DNA of 64,000 nt from Nectonema munidae (lineage: Eukaryota; Nematomorpha; Nectonematoida; Nectonematidae): assembly GCA_030549495.1 (NCBI GenBank), contig JAUIRK010000855.1, positions 2,626,001-2,690,000 of the forward strand, read 5' to 3'. A model generated the notes under the pieces. The model saw only the letters and a program-made list of their open reading frames with translations, made no database searches and was not told where the DNA came from. Positions 24,444 through 35,492 of the stretch are shown piece after piece. The translations under genes were made by a program, and so were the position numbers. How positions within the stretch are numbered: the stretch's first letter is position 1; each line of letters opens with the position of its first letter.

Positions 24444-26216
24444 GTAGATATTCATATTCAACTTTTATGATTCCTTACTTTAAGTTCTTCCTGATCCAAT
24501 TTAAGTCTTCATTTTTAATTTGTCCACTTTTGTATTCATTAAAGTCTGCCTTCAATTGGATTAGGGAATTTTTGTTTCTTATTTTTAAAAAAAAATATTT
24601 TTAAAATTTTATAATTGGACAAATTTATTGAAAATTTGAAAAACTTAAAACAAAAACAGAATCTATTAACATTGAAAAATTGAACTGAAAGAAATTTAAT
24701 TATAAAATTACAATGTTATTTTGATATAAAACGTTTTTTGTTGAGAGATTTCATTTGAAATATTTCAAATTATGAAAAATTAATGAATTTTACTAATACT
24801 AAAATACTGTACATGAAGAATATTTTATTTTTAAGTCATATTTGCGTTAGATTTTAAGTTTAAAAAGGCAAATGAAATTTTGAAGTTGTCTTAAAAAATA
24901 ATTTTAAAAAGTCATTTAAAAAGTCTTTTTTTTAGATTAAATTTAAAAACTACTAAAACTTCATAACCCAACACATAAGACAAACTCAATTGTCGATTAT
25001 GTCAATGTTTGGGTATATGAGTATATACTACATTCAAGTTTAGTTTGTTTTTCTAAGAAAAGGCTTATACTTCAGATCCAAAAGATGGTATGAGAGAATA
25101 AATATCCCTGTGTATATAAGCATTCTTTGCCGCCCCATTTTCCTATATTAAAATAAACGGGAAAATTCTTTTTAAAAAGTTTGCGTAAATTATCTTCCAT
25201 ATGGGCCCTGCCCTTCTGTCTACACACGAGTTTGAAGATAAATACCTTATTTGTTTTTGTAAGGTTGTTTTTCATTTGTTGAAAGATTTTTGTTCCATCT
25301 ACCATTCTTTTTAAAGTTTGCTTATTTGATGAATTATTATGAATATTCTTTCAAACTGTTTGCATGTGAAATCTGTATTTTTTCCACTAATCAAAATGAC
25401 GCATTAATAAGATTGACAGATGAAATTACTTACTATATACTGATAAACAAACTACTGGAAAATAGGCGAGAAAATATTAACAATAGTCTTTTAGTGATCC
25501 AAAGGGTATGTACCTGAAAAATATAAGAAAGTCTGGATCTTTTTAGTTTGGGGGATGCAGATTTCTTTGATTTTCCATATAATATGCCATACGTATCACT
25601 TTACAACGTTAGCGGTTCGCATCTATTCCAAAGATTAGCTTAATCAATCATTTCATTGTCATAACCTCTCTGATTGAATATAAAGATGAGCTGCCTGTAC
25701 AGAATCTTAAAACTAAGAAGGGATATTATTTTCACATTCTATAACCTAATAACAATGATGCTATTATTAAATCTAAAATGGTGAAACAAGGTCATCAACC
25801 TCAAAATTTGAGTAGATTTTCTTCTGATTAAAAGTAAGGAATATTTAAGAAAAAAATACCTGGCGTAATGACACATTCTTTTCTCCGATAAAAATCATGA
25901 TGATGATATTTTTAAGTTTAAAATGAGGCCACTGACCTCATAATCATTAAAAATACGATAATTTAAAATGAAAACTGCATTATATCAATCTAGTATATCT
26001 ATATATACTAGCCAATCCCATATTCGTTTGTTTGCTTTCCTCGAAAAATATGAATCATTGGGGTGATTAGGTGATTTATTTTCTCGAATACGATTGATCT
26101 ATTTCAACCAATAAGAATCATCCACCAAAGGATAGACGTTAGATTATTAAAATATAGACAAATATAGACTTTCTCATTGCATTAAGGAACATGGCATTCT
26201 TCTTCTGCTGTTGCAG

Positions 26217-26321
26217 GCGCTCCTTACAAAAAAACCACACGACACTTCGAAGACGTTGAAGAACAACACAACACGGAATACGCGATAGAATCCAGAGCAT
26301 TTGACAGAGATCATTCCAGAG
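26217..26321 (+). CDS. EGF/TM gene exon 10 (cytoplasmic tail)
   Basis: Excellent TTCTGCTGTTGCAG acceptor, GTATTA donor, 105 nt, phase 1-1. It encodes a charged segment (APYKKTTRHFEDVEEQHNTE then YAIESRAFDRDHSR). It stands out from the AT-rich flanks by its base composition. Confidence 0.7.
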
Positions 26322-27731
26322 GTATTACCTTTAATTCTTGATTCATCTCTTGACATTTTAAAATGTGCGGACTGAACCCAGTGAGCGTGTGGGGTGTACG
26401 ACCGCTAAAATACATGAGAAAATGAAAAACGTTTTAAACGCGTGTTCATGGTCGTATGATTCTATTTCGGCGATTTTTCGTTTTAATGACGAAACGAAAT
26501 GCGATGAGTAGCTATCTAATTTTCTCTTTCGTTAAGGTTTATGATTTAGTTCGGGTTAGAGTTAGTTTAGCTGGTCCCATATTAGTTTTTTGCTTCATTC
26601 AAAAATATTAATCAATAGCGTCTTATTGTTTTAAATGAATACTTATGAATAGAGTGTGTTATTGATTTTGAATCAATACTTGTCAATGCAGGATCTTATT
26701 GATTTAGTTTGTTTTTAGTAAGGCATTCTCGGATACTTTTCCTTGAATGAAAGAGCCTAGGTAACCATAACAACTTATTGTTACGGCATGTAGTTGAACA
26801 ATAGATCTATAATAACTAGAAATTGTAAGTTCTCTTGTATTCAATCTTCATCACTAACCGCACACTCTGTGAAAGAGCCATTTTGGGTATTGAAGCCTCA
26901 TCATTTCCACTTTGAGACATTTTGAGGTTCTCGTCATGAGGTTTGAAATGCCGTGTAGTGTGCATCAACGAACCTGCAGCCAATGGTTAGCTTTGATCGT
27001 CTCTCTTTACTTGTGAATTGGTTGCACCATTGCGATTTCAAATCAATCTAGTGCAGTAGATTTATTTTAAGTATATCTATTGACAGAAAATTTACCACTT
27101 TTCTTCTACCATTTCAAAAAATTTCAATACTTGAAATTCACCTTTTTTCTTCTTGGTATTTTTATGTAGTTTCTTAAACGTATAAGCTTTTTCCTTACTG
27201 TGTTATCTATCATTCATTAGATTGTTCCTTACTATCATATTCATACTTCATTCCTCATTTCCAAGAGATCGAATCAAAGGTGAATGTACAAACATCATTG
27301 AACATCTTTTTTCTTGTGCGAAACCCCTCAAAAAGACACAAAATGGAACATAAAGTTTCAATACTGTTTCATATCTATGTGAATTTATAGTCATCTGTTT
27401 GAAATACTTATTCATATCGTCCTTCAAATGCTAGTTCATATCGAGTCTTCTGATTGAAATAGTTATGTGATTCAAACGCGATTCCATATGGTCGTGTGAT
27501 TCAAAGTTGTTCCCATATGTTCAATTCTGATAATAATTGTGTATAGTGAAGCAATTTTTTTGAAAAATCAAACAGTTAACTCTCAACAGTTCTATTTGGT
27601 TCAATATTAAATCATCTGAAAGATTATATTCTGAAGTTTAAATAAAAAAAAATTAAGAGAAAGAAGGATACTTTTAAAAAAGTTGTAAAAGAGTAAAATT
27701 AATCATTATAACCTTTTTATTCCTATTTAAG

Positions 27732-27778
27732 GAGAAAGTGGCTGGCAGAAGAGGGAAGACGCCAGATATAGTAGTGAA
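27732..27778 (+). CDS. EGF/TM gene exon 11 (cytoplasmic tail)
   Basis: ATTTAAG acceptor, GAA|GTAAGT donor, 47 nt, phase 1 in and 0 out, encoding GESGWQKREDARYSSE. Read-through would stop after three further codons, so an alternative short end is possible. Confidence 0.6.
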
Positions 27779-28383
27779 GTAAGTTTATGATTTTTCTTTG
27801 ATTCCCTTCATCCAAAATTTTAACCTTGTGATTAGGAACACATTTTTATCATAAATGATCTAAAATTCGCTTCTTTTTTATTGGCTAATTTTTTTCAAAT
27901 GACAAACACTTTTAATTGGTAGAATAATTAAATTACTTTATGTTGATGGGACGCGAAAAGAATATAATTTCTTTCTAACTCTCGCACTTGATTATTATTT
28001 TGTAAACGAATTATATCTATTTAAACTTTTAGCGACACCAATGAATTTTACCAAACAAACGTCACTCAATTTCACGATCTTATCAAAATTGATATTTCAA
28101 ACTCTCTACTACTAAAATCCTTCTCTTTAACATAAAATTTCCGAAATAATAAACGAAGTTTGACGAATATATGGTTGTCAGGTGGCAAAGGTGTATTAAT
28201 GCACCTATATTTTTTTATATAATATAAGATTTTCATCATCATCAATCATCAAACATCACCATTCTACACCTGCCATTTTGAAATATTGAACCTTATTTTG
28301 AATTTTGTTTCTGACTTTCACATTTTTTACTTTTATACGCTTATAAAAAAATTGGTAAATTCGATTTCGCCTACAAACAAAAG

Positions 28384-28605
28384 TTACGGACGGATTCATC
28401 AATCATGCACAACTTTGATGTCAGAGACAAAGACATGACTCAAAAATCCATTTATATACATTGCGTATTTTCATTTTGCATGAAGTGTCCTCAGCTACAG
28501 CGATCTCTGTACAAAAAGTTGAACATCTTCTCGCCTCATAAATCTAGCTTTTGTGCCACAAAGGATATTTATGACTTTTTATTGGCTTTTGTAAAGAATA
28601 TATAA
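28384..28605 (+). CDS. possible terminal exon of the EGF/TM gene
   Basis: The only reasonable downstream continuation in phase 0. It begins after AAAAG at 28383 and runs 74 codons, including the stop TAA at 28603-28605 (LRTDSSIMHNFDVRDKDMTQ onward). An AATAAA lies 66 bases later. The acceptor lacks a pyrimidine tract, so the start is uncertain. An internal acceptor at GATGTCAG would give a different frame with a stop earlier. With this exon the joined coding length is 2037 nt, an exact multiple of three. Confidence 0.35.
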   Translation, partial: LRTDSSIMHNFDVRDKDMTQKSIYIHCVFSFCMKCPQLQRSLYKKLNIFSPHKSSFCATKDIYDFLLAFVKNI

Positions 28606-28670
28606 TTATACAATACTATTATTATTCGACATATGATCTAATCATCAAAATAATTTTGTCAATTTTAATT

Positions 28671-28676
28671 AATAAA
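28671..28676 (+). terminator. candidate polyadenylation signal
   Basis: AATAAA after the candidate last exon of the EGF/TM gene. The motif is common in such AT-rich DNA, so it is only supportive. Confidence 0.35.
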
Positions 28677-28752
28677 CTTTTATGCAAAAATATTTTGTTT
28701 ACATTATTTTTTTTTTGTCTATATTAGTTGTTAGAAGAGCTAAACACATTAA

Positions 28753-31186
28753 TCCTATTAGTACTGAGGCCGTAAAACGCCCCCCTCCCCCTTTACTAAA
28801 AAATTAATTGTACAAAATTGGCTGAATCATATCTCTTCAAATTTCGTGACTTTTCCAAAAATCGCTAGCTGTTATAGTAGTTGAATGACCCTTTTATGTC
28901 AAAACTGTCAATCAAAATCAAAAATTAACATTTTTCACCAAAATGTTGACATTTGTGTAGTTAATCTTATAACTTATCATCTAAATTTCCACCTTGAAAA
29001 TTTATAATTATATACAGTTTCTAACGCAAAAAACTTTATATATTTAATTTTTTCAATAATCATGGCTACTTTTTAGAAAATGTCAATCAAAATTTTGATT
29101 GATCAGAAATATATCTAATAAAATGTGACTTCAAATTTTACATGAAATATATGTTTTTATGCTAAATCGGCTATGCTGGTTTCATTTCTAGACTCATTTT
29201 TTACATTTAGGATTTGATAATACCTATAAGTATGAATCAAATTTGCGTTTAGTTCTAAAAATTTTTTTCAAAAAAATTTATTTAAAATTTTAATAAAAAA
29301 AAGTTTTTTTTGGAAAAAAAAAAATAAGAATTTTTTTTTTCAAAACACTTTTTTCTAAAAAAAATTTTCCAGTGTTCATCTAATTTGCGGTTTCCTTCTA
29401 AAAACTATCTTCAAAAATATTCTCTCTAATTTTACATAAAATCTATGTTTTTATACCAAATCAACCATGCTAATTTTGCTCCTAAAATCAGTTTTTGCAT
29501 TTAGAGGTTTTAAAATGTCTGAAAGTGTCAATCATATATTGGATTTACGTCTAATGTCTACAGAAATATTTTTGACATTTAAATAAAATATCTGCCTCAT
29601 CTATAAAATATTTTATATATAATAAAATATCTGCTGGTTTCATTTTTGGACGCAGATTTGGCATTTATGGTTTAAAATATCTGAAGGCTTCGATCAAATT
29701 TGCGTTTTACTTCTAGATACTGTCTTCAAAAATATTTTCCAAAAAAATAAAATATCTGTTTTTATACCAAATCGATGATGCTTATTTTATTTCTGTACTC
29801 CATTTTGGATAATACGGTTAAAAAATATCTGGAAGTACCAATTGAATTAGTAATGTATGCCTGAAAATCAGTTGTGTACATTTTTTTCAAAAAATCGTTG
29901 TATATTTGTTATATAGTAAAAATATACTTTTTTTGTATATTTTGGCTTATAATACTTTCTTCAATCATCTTGAGTATGAAATATTTATTTTTAAAAAACA
30001 AAATCTATTATAAAAACAAGATTAGTATTAGAGAAGGAGGCAACTTGAAAAGTAATTGAAAAGAGAACGTGTGATCAAAAGAAATAATTTAAAAAAATAT
30101 GTATCTTGACTAAATGGAAGATCAACCATGTTCCAATGAACTAGGAAGTGGTGTAATGACTTAATATTGGATGCTTCAAAAAGATTTTGACCGTGAAAAA
30201 GAAGTTCCTCTTTTCCAAATGAAAAATCTTTAAATGTATAGCTTATCATCTAGGATTACAGTTATCATTTAACTAAGAATGGTAGGAAATCTGAAAATTT
30301 AGAATAGGTCAGATTTATCAATAATGAAACAGATGCCAATCATCAGAAAAACACGATACTCATAAAAAAAATCTAAGATCATCAAGAAGATTCTTTAATC
30401 AGAATGCTTTGAGAGAGGAAAAAAGTAATTTTATCCTTATAAAAAATTTTTCAAACACACATTGAGGAATATAAATTTCTAACGAAAAAAGAGCTACCAA
30501 GAAAGGATGATCATAGAATGAATAGCAAAATTACATACTGTAAATTATAATATGACGTAGAGACTACGAGCCGATAACGAATTTCTAGCCAAAAAGATGG
30601 AGGTCCTATCACGATGCATAAGTTATTGTAGAATGAAATATTTTGAGTGAAGTAAACACCTAAAGTTGGTTTAAAATGAGCTGCCATATATATATCAATT
30701 TTTGGCAGGTTTGATTGATTTTGATTAAAAAATGAATAACACCACTGAATTCAGTATACTTGAAAAAGGGTATATATGTGTAAAAAACTTTATATACTTA
30801 TCTAGATAAAAAGTTCCTTTTTGAGATGAGCTGTCACATTTAGATCAATTTTTTGACAGGTTTGATTGATTTTCATAAAAATGAATATCACTACTGAATT
30901 TAGCATATTTGAAAATGGGTATATATGTGTAAAAAACTTTATATAATTATTTAGATAAAAAGTTTCTTTTTGAATGAACTGGTATATATAAATCAATTTT
31001 TTGACAGGTTTAATTGATTTTGATAAAAAAAAAATGGACATCACCACTCAATTTAACATAGTTGAAATATATATGTAACATTAAAAATATTTATAAAAAC
31101 TTATTTATATCTGAGAAAAATGGGGACGGGGGCACTTTACGCCCCCTTGGACTTGAGCGGACAAATTTAGCCCAGCACTATTAGGG
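28753..31186 (+). mobile_element. TTAA-flanked 2.43-kb non-autonomous element with internal satellite
   Basis: TTAA at 28749-28752 and again at 31187-31190 bound a unit whose ends are imperfect inverted repeats: left TCCTATTAGTACTGAGG, right (reverse complement) CCCTAATAGTGCTGGG. Both ends then run into C-rich/G-rich blocks (cgcccccct; gggggcactttacgccccc). A TTAA duplication with CCYT ends fits the piggyBac superfamily. Inside are two arrays: gcacttt/gcatttag-type blocks of about 200-280 bp at about 28900-29860, and ~150-bp units at 30670-31070. Between them (about 29860-30660) is a different AT-rich segment with a weak minus-strand frame of 73 codons. No transposase was recognised. Confidence 0.65.
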
Positions 31187-31190
31187 TTAA

Positions 31191-31610
31191 ACTTGGTGAG
31201 CTTGAGCAAGATCTGAATAAACCAGACGTTAAAATCAGAGTTCTTAAGCTTGCACAATGGAAAAAAGGAACATGAGAAAATTAGTTTGTTATATAAGTGA
31301 AAACTTGGAAAGAATATGCTTCAGTTGAAAGAGGTAAAAAGTGCAAGAAATAGATGCTAGGTTGGGAGGGGATATGGTCATTGTGAAGAAGGTGGGTTTA
31401 GTGAAATCAGTGACGCCATAGACTCAGCAGGAAAGTAGCTGGTCTCAGTGGAACAATTAGAGAAGTGTATGAGCAAGCTATGTAGAATCCAATTCCAAAC
31501 TGATTTGAGAGAATTGATAGAAGACATGTACGAAGGACCACCTATTCCTAAATCTTGGAAAAATAGTGTTTTAATGTTCTTCTACTTCGACTACATCTTT
31601 GGACATTTTT
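31191..31610 (+). pseudogene. possible LINE fragment (pre-RT region)
   Basis: The frame from 31448 contains LRELIEDMYEGPPIPKSWKN followed by SVL, similar to the LINE motif in which an 'I..I...G.IP..WK.S.L.PI.KKG' stretch precedes the RT core. Flanking frames are broken. Weak, and the family is not assignable. Confidence 0.4.
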
Positions 31611-31987
31611 GCGTCAAGACAATTCACCCTCAAGACAATTTGACATCGAGACAATTTTTATATCAATATACTAGCCGGTCCGGTGGTTGTTTCTTGCTTT
31701 GCTCGAAACTTAAGCGATGATTTAGTGAATTTAGGAGAAAAACAACTCTCCAAATGATCCCATATGTTTAGGAGGGAAGCGAAAAAAGTGTTTCAATGAA
31801 GGAACAATGGTACAAATTGTAATTAAAAATAATTAAAAGTAAAATATGCTTTATGAAACTATAAAATGTTAGTTTGCATAAGTGACACAATTTCCAAAAA
31901 CACCCAAGAGGTAAGTGTCGCGGTTTCGTTTTTGTGGACGCAGTATCCCCTGAAGGCCTAATCTGCTGGCGTGAGGCCTTTTAGATA

Positions 31988-32192
31988 ATCAATCTTCCAC
32001 CTTCAGAACAGAACCGAATCTCACCTATACATCGACTATCCACCTTCAGAATAGACGTAATCTAATCTCACCTATATCACAAACTAAACAGACCTAATCT
32101 AATCTCACCTATATATCGACTTAGCACCTTCAAAACAAACCTAATCTAATCTCTCTAATACATCGATCTTTCACCTTCAGAACAAAACCTAA
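31988..32192. repeat. ~45-bp tandem repeat, about five units
   Basis: The unit is built on ccaccttcagaacaga, then cctaatctaatctcacctat and acatcgact. Recognisable unit starts are near 31997, 32040, 32082 (degenerate), 32124 and 32170, so the spacing varies between about 42 and 47 bp. No coding potential. Confidence 0.65.
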
Positions 32193-32444
32193 TCGTTAAC
32201 TAACATTTAACCAGGCAAAAATTCAATATACTCTTAAAAAATTGGTTAAACCCAATGAACATTTTTCAAAGAAATGTATAAAATCAAAGAAATTTTCTCA
32301 TTCCATTTATCAGAAATCAAGCAAGAAATATTATTATTATTAAGATAAGAATGAATTTTTGAAGTTTCTTATGTTGATATGAGCGAGCCTTCGAATATTA
32401 GAAATATCGCGTCTCCGTGAAGAATAGAGGTTGTTAAATACACT

Positions 32445-33114
32445 TTATGGAAAAAGATATTCTTCAATGCCCGTAAAAAATGCAGGGGCAAAGTGAAGAT
32501 TTCTATTATCTAGAACAATAAGTTTATCAGAGGCCGAAAATTTACGCGAATCATCATCATCATCAATCATAACAAGATTTTCTGCAAGGGAAATAATGGA
32601 ATCAAGCCAGAGATTTTCTGAAGGAGAAAGAGGCGTGAAGACTAAAATGTTAGTTTTAAGAAGTAGTGCTGTTGCTCGCAAAACATTTTCATCTGCCCCA
32701 AGTCCCAAATGTTCTCATAGCATCGATATAAATAGCAAATTCATCAGACATCATACCCATCCACTTCATAAACATCAATTTATTGTGGTGCATAAAGTCC
32801 ACAATTTGAGATCTTACAGTTTTATGAAAATTCTCTTGTCCAATCAGATACCAAGAAATGGATTTGAAAAAGCAATTTCCATCTCCATCAACAATAAAGG
32901 TATACGAAGGATACTGGTATCTATTTATTGTAAACTTTTTCTCTATTCTACCCAAAGATGAATGAACTTCTAGGCCAAATATTTCGGCTCTATTCTCTTG
33001 CCAATTTTTATCCACGTATTGAAAAGTTTTAAAATCAACAGGTATTAATTTTATATGTCCGTCATACGTGAATAATGAATTTTGAAATATGCATGGTGCT
33101 GATGAATTATTGAA
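32445..33114 (-). pseudogene. OTU-like cysteine protease segment, broken
   Basis: Minus-strand reading shows the OTU fold signature: the catalytic loop DGDGNCFFKSIS, a middle region with TFGTWG and VLRATALLLKTNILVF, and a C-terminal histidine strand LDNRNLHFAPAFF. Length (about 220 residues) and motif order match OTU deubiquitinase-like domains. The reading appears broken in about one place. It starts right after an AG, so it may be an exon or a fragment of a longer gene. OTU domains occur in host deubiquitinases and are also carried by several mobile elements. No flanking host exons are seen, so a mobile-element origin is plausible but unproven. Confidence 0.55.
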
Positions 33115-33764
33115 CTAAATTTTTTTGGTTACAGCAAAAAAGAAGAAGCATGGCGCTGTAATTTTCCATTGGTGTCGTTGTTCTGAGGGGAGAGGGGAGG
33201 TGGAATCTATTACCTTTATGCTCCTGATGTTTCGATGTCTGAAAATCAACCAAGAAGCACAATTATTATTGTTTCAAGCAAAATATGAACTTATATTTCA
33301 CTTTTTAATTACTAATTCGGACTTCAACTATAGAGCATTTTTAACTTCGTCTTTTAATTCGTTATTTTAAGCCAAAAATTCTAGACTCATCTTTCAGCCC
33401 CTTTTATATTTAAAATTTTTAGCAACGTCACTCTTATTTGAATTAAAAGATTTCCAATCCATTTAAAAAAAACAAAACATTTTTGTCGTAAAATGGGCTC
33501 TAAAAAAAGAAGAGCAAAGTTATGCTTTGTAATGAAAGAAGCAAAAGAAAAAAATTTTTACACATTTTTTTATTTTCAAGTTAATAATAAACATTTGAAG
33601 TCCATTTTCTTCGAATTGGTAGGAACTAGATAACGAGTATTTGACATGAAATTTTTTTATAATTTTTATCAAATAATTTTTAGAAAAAGTAGAAAAGAGA
33701 AAAAATTTCAAGTTTTCTTTTCATTCATAAATGCTATTTATAATTTATCTTAAAGTTAAACACA

Positions 33765-33795
33765 GTTCAGTTATCGGCCCGGATTATCCGGTAAA
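33765..33795 (+). mobile_element. possible pogo-like terminus fragment
   Basis: cagttatcggcccggatta followed by tccggtaaac resembles the left end of the Tigger element at 41193 (cagtcatgtcccgattatcc then ggtcg). Only one end is visible. Confidence 0.3.
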
Positions 33796-34149
33796 CTTTA
33801 AAAAGCTTTTTGTAACCAAATATTTGAATAGAACGAAAACCTTTGACTCTGGTTAAGTTTTAAAGTACTTTCGAAATGATACGTCTAAGAATTGTGTCAC
33901 CCAAAAAATGTGCTCTTTCCAAATCCCTTCATCATATGGGAGTTCTTTTTGAATTTGGCTATTTTTAAATATTTTGACAAGAGGGCGCCTTTCATTAGCA
34001 CATATTTTCAATATCCTGTGCTAGGCATCCTATCTAAAATACCACAAGCATATCTACAAAAAGCACGTTTTGAGATAGCAATAGAACCTCAAAGACTATG
34101 TAAAAGAGATTTTATGGAGCTTAGAATGAAAAAAAAATTTCACAACTCA

Positions 34150-34165
34150 ATTAACATTTATTATT
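34150..34165 (-). terminator. polyadenylation signal of mL39 gene
   Basis: tttatt on the plus strand within this stretch gives AATAAA on the minus strand, about 85 bases after the mL39 stop codon. Confidence 0.4.
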
Positions 34166-34244
34166 TTCAAGCGAAATTGGCGCCAAAACCAATCATTACA
34201 TACAGTTGAGCAATTGTGTGAAAGAAAACAATGAAGTGGATACA

Positions 34245-35492
34245 TTAATGAGGAACAGTTTTATTGTTTGCCCGTACAAACTCTGCAGGCTCTTTCCTTT
34301 TTCCGACCGTCCATATGGAAGGATTCGATGGTTTAACTTCAGGAGCGTGGGTGTAACGCCAGGACCTTCTATCGAAACGAACGCTCGTGTTTTCATAATG
34401 ATCACCGTGTTTCAGTGAATGCCAAAGAGTGTTTAATGGCTTGCCCTCTCTTTCATGCAACAAAATCCATCCCCTATTTGAGGGAACCACAATCTCAGGG
34501 TCGGGTAAAGTGATCCGAGGTTGGGAAGGAGGATATGTCGCATGTTTGATGGCTGCCCGTTTCATCAACAAATTCCAAGTCCACTGATGAAGTGTGAGAT
34601 CTATTGGCAGGGCAACTGCTTGAATCCTATACATCCCACTTTTCTGAGAAACGGGATAGAGCTGGTGAACGCAAGTGATGTTGAATCTGCCAAACAGTTG
34701 AGTATGAGAGACCATTTCTCCACAAGACATGTCTACGTGATCAAAGACTTTATACAGGGAGATTGTGTGCCCGCTTTTAGACTTGGCTGCTAGCTCATCA
34801 ATCTGTTCCAGTTTGTAAGGGTTGTGCGTGAAAATATTCTTTGCAACCGAAGCATCAACGGATAGCGGCTCAAAGTGCTCAAGATGCCAATAAAACGTTG
34901 CTACCGCCCTGTTCAACGACCTCATCTCTTCAAGAGATGGCTTCCAATCCAAGAAAGGAAGTTCAAGGTCGTAAGCGAAGAAGCCAGAATCCACGTCAAG
35001 CGGCATCCAACTGTGCAAGCGAACACACATCTCATCTTTGAATGCCTTTTCAATCGCGCTCCCGAGTAGAAAAGCCGCACTCCGCCAAAAGCACTTGTTC
35101 AGGGCGCGCGAGTCCTCGTCTTTGCAGTGAAGAAAGTGAAGTTCGCAGTCCCGCGTCAACGCTTTGTTCATACTGCACAATTCGTTGCCGTCGACGAGGC
35201 CTAGAGCGCTTCGGTAAGTGAGAAGATCGTTGATGTGGCGAGTGCAGTGGAGGGGCGTTGAAAAGTTTTTATTCATCTCCAGTTTCACTTCTTCAGGCGG
35301 TCCTTTCACGCTCACAGAAATCTTTTCGATGGAGCATCTGCTTCGAAGCACTTCCTGTCTGCATTTTTCATCCTGGAAGAGTTTTAGACGAAAGGATCGC
35401 ATTTCAGCGGTCGTCAGGAATCGCTTTGCGCAAAAGGAGGTGAGAGCATTTGGCGATGCACTGCAGTGGAACAAGGACGAAAATAAGTTCAT
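34245..35492 (-). CDS. mrpl39: mitochondrial large-subunit ribosomal protein mL39
   Basis: An uninterrupted 415-codon frame that I recognise as mL39, a structural protein of the mitoribosomal large subunit derived from a threonyl-tRNA-synthetase-like ancestor. Diagnostic stretches recalled from animal mL39 are MNKNFSTPLHCTRHIND, ALVDG-like LGLVDG, CELHFL, NKCFWRSAAFLLG and IEKAFKDEMC. The N-terminus is basic and Ser/Phe-rich, as expected of a mitochondrial presequence. A TGS-like domain follows (about residues 60-125), then the catalytically dead synthetase-like part. Human mL39 is about 338 residues; here roughly 75-90 extra residues follow the usual end (from about LPDPEIVVPSN onward). There are no introns, unlike the EGF/TM gene nearby. 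Confidence 0.9.
   Translation of the reverse strand: MNLFSSLFHCSASPNALTSFCAKRFLTTAEMRSFRLKLFQDEKCRQEVLRSRCSIEKISVSVKGPPEEVKLEMNKNFSTPLHCTRHINDLLTYRSALGLVDGNELCSMNKALTRDCELHFLHCKDEDSRALNKCFWRSAAFLLGSAIEKAFKDEMCVRLHSWMPLDVDSGFFAYDLELPFLDWKPSLEEMRSLNRAVATFYWHLEHFEPLSVDASVAKNIFTHNPYKLEQIDELAAKSKSGHTISLYKVFDHVDMSCGEMVSHTQLFGRFNITCVHQLYPVSQKSGMYRIQAVALPIDLTLHQWTWNLLMKRAAIKHATYPPSQPRITLPDPEIVVPSNRGWILLHEREGKPLNTLWHSLKHGDHYENTSVRFDRRSWRYTHAPEVKPSNPSIWTVGKRKEPAEFVRANNKTVPH

Noticed and set aside
32000-32200. CRISPR-like array
   Set aside because: Imperfect ~45-bp tandem units with no constant spacers, in a eukaryotic genome.
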